Positions 37,436 to 48,800 of a stretch of DNA of 64,000 nucleotides are shown in pieces. The DNA is from Tetmemena sp. SeJ-2015 (lineage: Eukaryota; Ciliophora; Spirotrichea; Sporadotrichida; Oxytrichidae), in the NCBI GenBank assembly GCA_027382625.1, contig JAJKFJ010020898.1:186001-250000 (forward strand), given 5' to 3'. The first letter of the stretch is position 1, and every line of letters begins with the position of its first letter. Position numbers and translations under genes: made by a program. The notes under the pieces are model-generated. The model did no database searches. It was not told where the DNA came from and saw only the letters and a program-made list of their open reading frames with translations.

Positions 37436-37909
37436 TTTTAATATTCTAACTTCACAATAGAATATTAGAATTACTATTTCAAGAATATATATATATATAT
37501 TCATTAAATGTATTTCATTTTATTCCTGAGATTAATAAATAGATTATTAGCTATATTAATTATATTTAAAATACAAAAACCATTGTAACATCTTGTATTA
37601 AATTTCATCTTCCCTTTATCATCAAAGCTCATGATATTAAAGAAAAATATCACCACCAATAAAATATAAAATCATAATGAAGATTGTAATAAAGCTATCA
37701 TAATTTTTTTTCATTTAAAAATAAATGCTATAATTTATTGAGCAATTTCTTTCCTAGCGTGAACCAATCATTCCCTATAAGTTTAAATTTCTTTTATCTA
37801 TTTCTAGAAATTCTCATAAATATCACTGTAAGTGGTTTAAATGAAGACTATGACTTAATAATTTGGAATTAACACTTTTATAAGTATCAAGTAAAATTTG
37901 AATAGATCA
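37436..37909. other. AT-rich intergenic stretch
   Basis: It includes an (AT)n run near 37489. No gene was recognised. It separates the start of the USP 5' part (minus) from the 3' end of MoaE (minus). Confidence 0.5.
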
Positions 37910-38619
37910 TCAGTAGTCTTTAACCTGCTCTCTCAAAAGCTTAAACTCAGGATTTTATTTCCATGTGCCAGTTTATGCCTTGTTGACTAATTTATCTTGC
38001 TATGTTTAAGTTACTGATTAATCTTATTAAGTTTCAGAAGTGATTTCACTTTATTAAGCCTAAAAAATAATAAAAACTAACTATCATAAGGTATTAAAGC
38101 CCCTTCTTCTGCTGCATAAAATTCTTTCTTCCAAATGGGAACCTTTGTCTTCAGCTCATCGATTGCCCAAGCTACAGCATTCAAAGCTTCCTTGCGATGA
38201 GGTGACACTGCCACTATATTCACAGAAGCTTCACCAACAGGCTAAAAAGTAATATCATTATCAACCAAGCAACTAAATTTACTTGAAGAACTTAAGTTAC
38301 TTATGATAAACTTACACATTCCCCTATTTTATGATAAATAGATATTCCTGATAAGTTGTATTCTTAAAGAGCCTTCTCTCCAAGTATCTGCATTTATTTT
38401 ATTGCCATGGATTCATAACACTCATAGTGCAGAGTGACTACCTTCTTTCCATTGAAAGTTATTACGAGTTATTCCTGAGAAGCTGCCACATGCCCCGCAT
38501 TCAGGTAGTTTAAGCTCATCCACCTGATCTTACAAAGTAGGTAGAGACGAGTCGGCATAGATTTTCACTTTCACTCTATCTGAAAGATTTTGCAGCTATG
38601 AGGCGTCAATTTATTCCAT
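37910..38619 (-). CDS. MOCS2B: MoaE / MOCS2B, molybdopterin synthase catalytic subunit
   Basis: It starts [17 protein letters not shown] at 38619. The MoaE core is clear: [17 protein letters not shown], then [18 protein letters not shown], then [20 protein letters not shown], then [29 protein letters not shown] (catalytic Lys in the PIWKKE region). The tail is Q-rich and ends VKDY-TGA (complement of 37910-37912). With MoaD it converts precursor Z to molybdopterin for molybdenum cofactor. One GT-AG intron (GTAAGTTTATC...TTTTTAG) follows GEC, and another intron or IES follows LIPYD. Between TRNN and FNGKK one extra T in a TTT run breaks the frame. A 10-base ATAACT-flanked excision would also restore frame but would delete the conserved TR. 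Confidence 0.88.
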
Positions 38620-38742
38620 TCTTTATTATCTTGAAATGATTTACTGAAAATATGGTAATTTCTATAAAATTTTAATTTGGAATGCACAAATTCATCTAAT
38701 TTAATAGGTAAAGATATTTCGCAATAAACATATCAATCATAA

Positions 38743-41700
38743 ATGGTAGAATCATCAACTCATGCAGTGAAGCAATCCACTGATCAAGACACTCTTGAGT
38801 TCTTCTTTAAAGGTCCCGTAAACTATAATTACCAATATAAATATCGTTTATTTTTTGATAATTTGGTTATCAGCTCTATGTTTCCACAAGATAATCAGTA
38901 ACTCAAACGAGGGAGAAGAAGTGCCATAATAAGACAAAATATATCTGTTAGCAGGAGAGGGACCTACTCTGTCAGTTTATGATCTCCAAACTAAAAGCCT
39001 TGTGCAAAGCATTAAACTCTTTGCCTCCTGTTTCAAGATAATAGGAATACATTTGGCTAATGAATATCAATAGATAAATACTTTTAATGATGGAAATAGA
39101 ATTGTGGTCAGCACAGAAAAATCACTGAAAGTTCTCTAACTTAAATCTGATAAAGAGTATGTATGATTATTAGTTTTTTAATGATCATAGTGGATATGAA
39201 GTTACTAACTCATTTGATAAGAGAGTCATGATAAAATAGTCCATAGTAGACTAGATGAGAATATTCTTTACACTATAAACGCTCACAATTTAATATTAAA
39301 TGGGATGATCCCGTAATTATATTGAATTTCATAGAGAGCTGGGACTTGAACAATATGACTTTGTTAAATCGCACTTTCTGTAACGAAGAGTGCATTCTTT
39401 ACTCAGCAGACCTGAATTTGAAAACTAATCTGATTGCAGGAGGAACAGTATTTAGAACTATCTTGGTATGGGGAGGAGAGAGAATTGCAAAATGGAATCA
39501 CCAAGACTAAATACCAACCGACGCAACCTCGTTGAAAGAGAATGCCTTGAAAGTACTTTACAAGTTGGAAGGACATGCAGGAGTGCTCTTTGATGTGAGA
39601 AATTAATTTTTTGTATGATGTGAAGTTTCTTTAAGACGATATTTTGGCGTCGGTTTCTGATGATCGCTCTCTTAGAATTTGGAGGCTGGATCTTAGCAAG
39701 GAAGGCGAATATCAGCAACTAAGTGAGTGCTATGGCCATCGCTCAAGAATTTGGAATGTTGCTGAGCTAGGTTTCGGAGGGATAATGGTGACAGTGAGCG
39801 AAGATGCAACTTGCAAGCTCTGGGAGTCTACCGACTTCAAGTCTACTTCAAACAAGTTAGTTACTGCTAAGTTATTATGATAAAAGTCAATAAGTTCTAT
39901 AAATTAATTGTGGAATAACCGATCGATTGAAACTCTGAAAGGTCATTCAGGAAAGAACGTGAGAGCTCTCACTTGCCTAGATGGCTTAATAGCCACAGGT
40001 GGAGATGATGGAGCCATCAAAGTATGGAAAGCAAAGGATATCTTAATCTCCAAGAAACTTCTCTCTCAAGATTCCAGACCAAAGAGGAGTCCAAGGAAGA
40101 TGAACTTTAAATCAAGCATCTTTTAAATTATCCAAAATTATTGAATGAACAAAGTATGACTGCCAAGGAAACTGTAATAACGAAGATCAGAGTTGACATG
40201 CCTGAGGAGAGTGAAGCACTGCAAGAACTCAGAATGCTCAAAGAGCATCAGCTACTCAAAAGGTAAAGAGAGAAAGAAGAGGAAGAGAAAAGACTTGAGG
40301 AAGAAGAAGCAAAGAGATTAGCAGAGACCGCCTCAGAGGAAAATAAGGAGACTGTCACAAGCCCAAGAAAAAGAAGAAAGCTTCTGTTCCAAAACCAAGG
40401 CCAGAGGAAAACGTCAACCAAATCAGAGCGATAGATATATTAGACGTTAAAGTGCAAGATGAAATCTTTCATTCTTTTTCTTCTAATGAGGCATTTTCGG
40501 TTCCAGTAATAGTAGCTGCAACTAACAAGGGTTCAGTGTTTGCTTTCGAAGCTAGATCAAAAGATGATATTAAATAACATTTACTCTATCAAGATGAACT
40601 ACAGCAAAACATTCAGGATATTTAAACTATCAAATTATCCAAAGCCGCTATTGTTGCCTTTTCAATAGGAGAGGGGATGCTAAGGCTCCTTCTAATTACC
40701 GGAGAAAACGAGTCTGGTTAAATAGTAGGCAATGAAATTGCAGATTTGTAAGTTTCTGACATCAAACTCATTAATCTAAAATTATAAGCCTCTAAATTTA
40801 AATTGATTTAACTCTTGAACCTATTCTTGAATGTGGAAGCTTAAGATGAGAAAAATGTTTATTGACATAATACATTTTTTAAGAACTTTTATCTAATTAA
40901 TACTTTAAGGAATTATTTAATCTTTTATTTAATCGTATTCTGCGAATATTTCTCTGTGATTGCTGCCAATGGAAGAGCTGAACTTATAGAGACTCTGTTT
41001 GTTTTCAATAAGCAACAAAAGAGTTGTAGGCAGTTGATTCCCTCCACTTAAACTTATAAAGTGACTATCAAGACTCAATTCATTTGCCTCTAAAAGATTG
41101 ATTCTTTGGGAGTGTTTGTTGCTGGAGATACTAAAGGCAATCTGTTTCTTTTTGACCCAACTACTAAACCTCCTAAGGATCATTTCATTTTCTTTTAATT
41201 ACAATTTTATTGGAGGACTTAAAAGCTACCGACGCTGTGGGCCCTGATAGTGAGAAAATAGATCTCAGTTAAGTAATTCTCCACTATCAACAGTTAAAAG
41301 CACACAAAGATGAGCGAGTGCTTAGTCTCCATTACTCTAAAGAGTAGGGTTTACTTTATTCCACCTCAAAAGATAACTACATCAACGTCTACAGCTTTGA
41401 TAGTCAAAAGCATATTCAAAAAATGCAATCTATTAAGGAAGAAGATCTTAACTTGATCTACATCAAAAATATTTATTTTCTCTCAATAAGTAGTACTATT
41501 AGGAGAATATATATATATGATGATCTACAACATTTTCATGAGAAACAGAAGATGATACTACAGGGCTTCTATGGAAACTTTGCCTACGTCTGGAATAAGC
41601 AAGAGAATATGCAGATATTCAGTATTGATACTAAAGGAGGAAACAGGCCCATGAGACTTAAAATCTAGGATGAGTCTATAATCTCTGACTAGCAATAATC

Positions 41701-43079
41701 ATAGTAAATTATATAGTGATAAATTAAAATATGGGAGAAACTTTGTCTATGCCTACTCATATGGTGATTGCATTGTAATTTGCAATAACTGGCTTTTTAA
41801 GGACCAATACTAAGCTCTCTAAGAAGCAGGGTCAATGGAAAACTAATTCACACTGAGGGACTCTCTTCACGGAAGAGAAATATTGACGTCATGTGGTTTA
41901 CCGCTAAGTGAAGGTAAGACAGTTATACTTACAGGCTGTGAAGACTCTTTTCTCAAAGTTTCACATTTTGAAAGCACAAGCGATGGTTAAAGAACACTCT
42001 CAGTCAAGCAAACTTTCAGCAATCACGTTGCTTCAATTCGAACAATCACAAAGTCCAAGATAAAGGGATCTTATTTTATTCACTCTTTGTAATCAAATAG
42101 TTACTTGATAGTAAGTGGAGGTAGTCGCATGTAGGCCAACGTATTCTTAGGCCAGTATTCAAAAAGCAGTCCAGCCGATGCAGTCGATTTTAAAATGAGC
42201 CATATTTGTAACTTCATGAGGAGTAGTGAGCAAGATGAGGAACAAGACTTTAGAATAATGTCAAGTTGCATTATCTCTTAAACTAAAGGATTTTCATCTG
42301 CTAATGGACTTTAAAACGAACAAATTTCTTCTTAAATTTGGCAAGACAAGCATCTCGAAGCCTACTGCTGTTTCGGAACTTCAAGTGGAGAGTTACAAGT
42401 TTTTAAAGTCAACTTCAAGAAGAGAAGACTTGAGGATTCGTATAAAATTATGCTTGCAAGCTCAGTCCTCTCTATGAAAAGGGTTAGAGTAGATGAATAA
42501 GTATGGCTTATTATTTGCGGACTAAGTAATGGAGATGTTTATATCCTTACAATGGATTTGAGTAGTTAGGGATAAAGCAACTCTTTAGCTAATATATCTC
42601 CGCACGCAGAATTAAAGCAGGTTCATGATTTTGGAGTTAATACATTAGATGCTTCTTACAACTCACCACAAAGGAATTACTCATAGTTTCAGGTGGAGAC
42701 GACCAGTAACTGTCAGTTATAAAGATGAAAAAGAATGCAAGTGAAACAAGCAACTTCTAATTTGAGATAGAATCCTAATCCAAAAAATATGCTCTCTCTA
42801 TTTATTTATGATATTTTTGCTCATTCCTCTTGCATAAAGGGAGTCGTATTAGCTAAATCTACTGGCGATGATAGTAAGATTCAACACAAAGTATTTTCTT
42901 CCTCATATGATTAGCGTTTCAAAGAATGGAATTTAGAGCAAACTAATTTGACCCTAGTTAAAACAAGCAGGCATTGCTTGAGTGATCTCAACAATATTTG
43001 CAAAATTAACACAAAGAGCAGTAGCCATTCTAGCTAATAAGTTGTTTTAGTTGGATAGGGAATCGCTGTTTTTAATTGA
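38743..43079 (+). CDS. WDR6-like WD40-repeat protein (tRNA 2'-O-methylation cofactor)
   Basis: It starts MVESSTHAVKQSTDQD at 38743 and ends VGQGIAVFN-TGA at 43077-43079. WD repeats are clear: YLLAGEGPTLSVYDLQ, GGTVFRTILVWG, LEGHAGVLFDVKF, LASVSDDRSLRIW, CYGHRSRIWNVAELG, VTVSEDATCKLW, LKGHSGKNVRALTCL and ATGGDDGAIKVW. Two WD40 blocks are separated by a charged insert (EKEEEEKRLEEEEAKRL, near 40280). GEGP near the start, GTVFxxIxVW and SVSDDRSxRxW fit WDR6/Trm734, partner of the FTSJ1/Trm7 methyltransferase for tRNA wobble-base ribose methylation. Frame changes throughout show several IESs (for example near 38815, 39140, 39600 and 40870). This gene lies between segments of the scrambled HECT gene. 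Confidence 0.75.
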
Positions 43080-43169
43080 ATTATCTTATTGAATTTTTAA
43101 GAGTGATATTGACTTGAGCGCTCTTGAACGCATAGATTTTTTGATTCATTGATATTGTAGAGTGAAGTG

Positions 43170-43500
43170 ATGAAAGCAATGACTGACAAACTTGAATCCT
43201 TCATCAATTTCATTTGCCAAATCATGAGCGCTTATATCAACAGAAAGAAATATGTTTGGATAAGTTAGAACTTTGGTATTTCCAACAATAGATTTTATAG
43301 TGAAAGATACAGGTAAAAATAAAAGGTCATCAAGCTTAATGATATAAATTAGAGACGAGGAAAGATTATAAAGGCATTAGCAAAATTATCATGAGGAGGA
43401 CTTCATTATAAAAGATGAGAAGAGATAAGGAGGCTCATTATAAATTAAGATTATTGGCCGATTGCTTTATTCAATTATGTCATTCAATGAAAATGTAATT
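43170..43500 (+). CDS. Possible small gene or displaced segment, unknown
   Basis: A frame opens with MKAMTDKLESFINFI (43170). A second frame gives protein-like TLVFPTIDFIVKDTGKN and RDEERLQRHQQNYHEED up to about 43460. The two need at least one IES to join. There is no recognised domain and no clear stop. It lies between the WDR6-like stop and the HECT N-lobe segment and could be a segment of another scrambled gene. Confidence 0.3.
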
Positions 43501-43629
43501 CATTTACTCCAAATCTGGCTTGCATTTACATTTTTAGTTTGTCTTTTAAATTATAAATTATAAATAAAATTTATTAAGAAATAAATTACTGTTCCAGACT
43601 ATTAATTTGCCTTTATTTGTTTTGAATTT

Positions 43630-43642
43630 AAAGATCAACATC
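43630..43642 (-). repeat. Scrambling pointer GATGTTGATCTTT (N-lobe side)
   Basis: The plus strand reads AAAGATCAACATC. The same 13 bases in opposite orientation open the C-lobe segment at 20507-20519. Flanking bases differ on both sides, so the match is exactly 13 bases. It codes for DVDL. Confidence 0.95.
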
Positions 43643-45775
43643 GACTATATTCTTTCCGCATACCCATGTTTCAAGTTCTTGATAAGTGACCATGTTGAGT
43701 AGTGCTTCAGGGACTATCTTGACTATACCTCTCTTGATGGCTTCACACTGCAAAGAGCACTCAGTCAACCTTGCTTTGAGAGCCTGCCTTACATACTCAA
43801 CTCTATCCTCAAACTCCACCTTCTGATCTTACTCCTATGAATCTTAATTAGTCTCAGCTTGATAAAATTATATATGAAAACTTATTCTAAAGTTAAGGTT
43901 GATCTTGTGTTGCTTTATATTTATTAACTAGGAAAGAGTTTTAAATTAGTTGCGTTCTTTTCTGATTTAGATTCTTCAATAGGTAGTCTTTACTTCTTAG
44001 GGGGAGGACTTAGTGAAATGATAGTCTCGTCTGAGAGAGTGAGTGAGTTCCAAGTCTCGAAGATGGATTCCTCGTACAATTTCTTGGGGGCGCTAAGCAT
44101 GAATGACAACAGCTTGTAGAAGCCAAGATCTATCTCTACCAAGTCTTCGTGACTAAATACAAATTGACAATTCTACTATGTAAAATGCTTATAAATATAA
44201 CTAACCTTTTCACCCACCAATTACTTCCAAACAAACTGAGGAAGGTCTAGATTCATATGAGATTTACAATTCTACTATCAAAGACAAAATGATAAGTAGT
44301 ACTTTTTTATAAAAATGAGCTCCTGTTCTGATACAAACTCCCATCAAGTTGCCTAAGAACTCAAACAAGGAAAGGTCTTAAGAGCCGTTGCGGGAAGGTG
44401 ACAGCACGAACTTCCCCTTACCAATATTGCTGCCAGCTCTGTTGTTGGGGCTTGGATAGAGGAGTCCTAACAATTTCTGATTGGGATTCTTAGCTAAGTT
44501 GTTTGGTTGGAGCTCTTGAGATATATCTGCAAAGAACTGGCGATAAGGACCACCCTCACCTACTACATGCTCCCCTCTGAAGATCACGTGGAAAGACAAA
44601 TGTGGCTCTGCTCCTGAAGGCTTCTTTGGTCTTAGTTGAGCTAGGTCCATTTCTTTGATTTACTCGTAAGCTTGCATGTACATAAAGTCCATTGACAATC
44701 TCTTATCCTTTGATTTATTAGCATCGCTCTGAGCACTGTTGTGGTTTGAGTCTCTCTCTTATCCTCTTGGAGGGCTGCCTCTCTCCTCTTAAATGCTTCC
44801 CATGCCTGCAGCTGCCTCCTCAAGTTCTCTGTTTCTGTGAGCGAGCTTGAGTCTTTCAAAGTAAACCTTGGGTACCTAGCTCTGTTGCTGCTCTCTGGCA
44901 ACGCTAGTTTTCTCCAAGATGAGGTGTCTCAGATCAAACTTAACATTCATCAGGCAAAGGTTGCGGCTGAACTGCATATATGCGGCTAGGGTTAAAGCGA
45001 CTGAGTTTGATGGAATACCAGCCTAGCTCTGACCTGCTTAAGATGAGGTGTATGAAGAAGTGTTGATATATGGTACCGCAGGTGCAAGGTATCTATTGAA
45101 GGTCTTTAGGAGAGCCCAGAGGTATCTCACATCGGCGAGTGTGAGCTTCTCATTAATCTCTGGGAAACTGTTGCTCAGCTGGGAGTCATCGTAATAGTTC
45201 ACTGACTTCACTAGCTCTTCGTTATTGTTAGGATCTAGGAGCATATCTCTAGGCATTTTAGAAATGAGTCTTAGATCGAAAGGATTCAGAGTCTGCACGC
45301 CTTTAGTCTCCCTACACATATCTATCTCTATGAAGGTTTTCAGTTTCTCAAGGATTTGAATGTTGTTCACCTTATGATCTTGAGTCTCATCTGGCAAATA
45401 AGTTGGATAGGTTACCTATTGGAACCAAAAGTCGAAACCTTGAGATTCCAACATCAACATAAAGAGCTTGACGTCAGCATCTACTATAATTTTGCACTGC
45501 TCAATGAACTCCTCTAAACCTTACTCTTTGAGACTTTCAGAAGTCAGATCAAATAAGTCCTCTAAGTCTTTTGGAAGTGGAGTCAACATCTCAAGAGGGT
45601 AATTGCAATTGTTATGGTGGATTTTTGTCAAAACCTCAATTAGCTTAGGAGAGAACTCGAAATTCTTCTCATCAGCCTCAGGCTAAGATCTTGGCATCAA
45701 TCTGCTCCTCAAGAAGTTAAACACTAGTCGCCACTCAAATGTAAGAGTACACAAATACCTAATATGTTAACGTTA
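43630..45775 (-). CDS. HECT E3 ubiquitin ligase, N-lobe segment (scrambled)
   Basis: The minus-strand frame from about 45775 reads YLCTLTFEWRLVFNFLRSR, then long helical sequence, then the HECT N-lobe: PHLSFHVIFRGEHVVGEGGP, YRQFFADISQEL, FEFLGNLMGVCIRTG, NLDLPQFVWKQLVGE, LTECSLQCEAIKRGIVKIVP, and finally LETWVCGKNIVDVDL. Coding stops exactly at the repeat 43630-43642 and then becomes AT-rich non-coding. The C-lobe continues at 20507 on the other strand. IESs lie near 44170-44210, 44260-44310 and 43830-43985. The segment has no start codon and begins near 45775 without an initiator, so its upstream partner is elsewhere, possibly the giant gene at 53085 onward. HECT ligases pass ubiquitin from an E2 to their own Cys and then to the substrate. 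Confidence 0.92.
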
Positions 45776-45869
45776 TCTTTACAATTTATGACATTTTAAT
45801 GTATAATTTATTGTTATTTGGTGGATAGTCATATATTTATTTCACTTCATTCAAATATACTTTATGTAT

Positions 45870-48800
45870 TCATGCTCTGAGAATCTGCATCTTTTTACTG
45901 AGTTAGTCATAGGACTATCTAGCAGGAGCGAGAGAGCTGCTTGACTTATTTTTGGCTGTATTCTTATTTTGCTGCTGCTGAGTGATTTAGCTCTTGAAGA
46001 TCTTGGAGGAGTTCCTGTTTCTCAAGGGAACAATCTTCTGGCCTAAATTAGAGATCGCTTATTCTGGATGGACAGCCTGGCTCTTGTTATGGAAGTTCTA
46101 CTGCTGCCTATGGAAATTGCTAATATCTAGACCTATCAGTGAAGATGAAGGTAGCTCTTATTGCTGAGAAATCTTCTAGTGGTCCTTTTTTGTGTTATGA
46201 TTATGATGAGTACTCGAATTCAGAAGCATCACATCGGTTGAGCCTCGATGAGCTCCACTTCCAAAAATTCCTCCAAAGCTTTAACTATCACTGCCATTCA
46301 TAGCTCTTTAAGCAATTAAGCCTTCGTTATCGAGAATGGGGCTGCTTTCAAGTTGGAAAAGCACCATGCTATCATTGTTAATATCCTTCTGCTCTTCAAT
46401 TTACTGTGAAGTGTAATTTGCTTGCTTTCTGGTTTAGCCTGGGGTCAGAGATGAGAGTGAGGAATGCATCAGTCGCTAGGGCGGCTGATTTATAAAGGAT
46501 TGGTTTGCACTATTGCCTGCGATATTCGATAGATTAGACATTGAAACTATGCTTTGCTGGACTATCTTTTACCCTGGATTAGATTTGTAATGTTAACTGC
46601 TCGTCTTTTATGGAACTGAATAATGCATCTTGCCTACCATTTACTGCTAGTTTAAACTATAGTAAGCTCATAATTTCAAAAATATTGAAAGTTCTTTTGT
46701 CTAATAGCTTGTTAATTTCTTTGAGCAGCAGTCATAGAATTGGAGGTTTGATGTTATTGTTGTTATTAGTTGAGGAATAGGCTATTGTTGGCCAGAGGAT
46801 TCATAAGATTTGAAACATTGGATTGATGAATCTTAGAGGAGGGAATCTTTCCCAACGTGTTATGGTTGCTGATAAAATTGTCAAAACTCTAGTCATGAGG
46901 GAAGAGCATCATAGAGTCATCGTTCATGAATGAATTGCTAACTGCTAGTATAGGGTCATGCTACTAGCTTAAATACTGCTGCAAAACCGCCATACTAGTA
47001 TCAATATGACTTTAGCTTTAAATTTTATTTTTAAAAATCATGGGCAGGAATACTACCTAGATTACTAACTCGCTTTTTAGACAGCGATCTTCTATTGTCT
47101 GTCGTAGCAAAAATCTATTGCATCTGCCCATTTGCGCCTACTTTGACTCCTCTATTTAGCTTTTAACCACTGAGTCCTGCATTATATTTGCTATGTGCTG
47201 CTAATGCACTATCTCCCTCCACTTTAATCGATCTGTTATGCTAAGTTATAGACTAGTTATGGATCTTTTTGGGAGGCGAATGGGATCCACCCTATCTTCT
47301 CTTTTTCTTCAATTATGGACTATGATTGTCAAAGAACCCGAAATGCTCCTTTACTCGGTTTCTCAATTATTCTGATTCCTTTCCGTGATTAGATCTCTCA
47401 TGAATAAAAGATTAAGATTGGCTCACTTGACCCCCTGATGAGTGCTGACCTCCCTTTTATTGAGAATCGCTCTTGCTGTGGATAGTCTAGCTAGGATTTT
47501 GTCCTTTCTACTTAACTTCTGCCTTTATAAAGAAGCTGTAAAATTTAATAACCTAACTTACTGATATAATTTATTATGTTAAGCTTATCTTTAAAGGAGA
47601 CCTTTAGTTTAGTCTAATAGAGCAGCACCTAGACTTGAAGAGTTTATATTCTCCTTGTTGCCTTTCAGATTGCTTGAGCCGAAATGTTTACTCAAGTGTT
47701 ATTGTTGATATAGATGATTCTTGAGTTGAGAAGTATTCGCCTGCTTCATAATCTTCTTGTTATTCAGAATAAGAGCCTCAATTAACTCTTGCTTCAAATT
47801 ATTGTTAGATATATTTGTTGTTGCGTTATTTGAGGAAGCAAACTGCTGATTTTACAAAGCAGCATCTAAACCTGAGTTATCAATAGATTTCAAATGCTTA
47901 GAATTCTTGCTCGAGACACCTTTTAAAATTGAGCTATTCAGCTGCTAAGAAGTTCCTTGGCTGAAGAAATCATTAAAATATAAACTATATGAATAATATA
48001 ATTAAGTTCAAGAAATTGGAACTCTTTCCTCTCCCAAAGTTTCCTTTTTACAAATTTGAGGTTTCTATAATCATGCTTTGATTATTTTGGTTCATTCAAG
48101 ATAGATACATAAATAGAGTCAATAAGAATATTTATCATGAGTTAGTTATTAATCTCATGTTGTCTTAAGTTTCCATAAGACCTCTTCTTTTTGGATTGCT
48201 GTCTCTTTTAATCTGAGTTATTCATATGTTTGCTGAACAAGAGTAGTTGACGCTAATTCTCCATAACCTATTTCTACAGTTCAAGTATTGAGAGATTATC
48301 CTATTCTCTATTTCCATTCAATATTGAGCTTGAAATGTTCTTTTAAGAGCTAGGTTAAACAACATCAAAGGAATAATTGTGGTTGATATGATCTGATGGC
48401 TGAGTGAGCAAGGGAGCCTCTTTATTTAAGTTTTTGAAGAAAGAGAATTAAAACTTAAAAATGCATAGAAAGCTAAATTTAACAATTTAGAGACATCATT
48501 TACTCTATCTCTAGATCTTGAATCTACTCTTCTTCCTTCAGATTTAGATCTATTTTTTTCTGAGCTCGACGATCTGGTCTTTCTTTGACCCAGGTTTCTT
48601 AACTTCTGTCTCTTTTCTTTATCCTTTCTAATTAGATTTTTGATTCGTAGTGTTTGTTTTTAGTCCTACTTTCATTTAATTAGCAATCTATTGCTGCTTT
48701 TTGCCTGGGTTTGAAACTCTGCTTGCTGAACGCTATCTTTTTGCTTCTCCCATACCAATTCTTTACTTTATAATTTTGGAGTTCTTTTTAACGGTATTAC

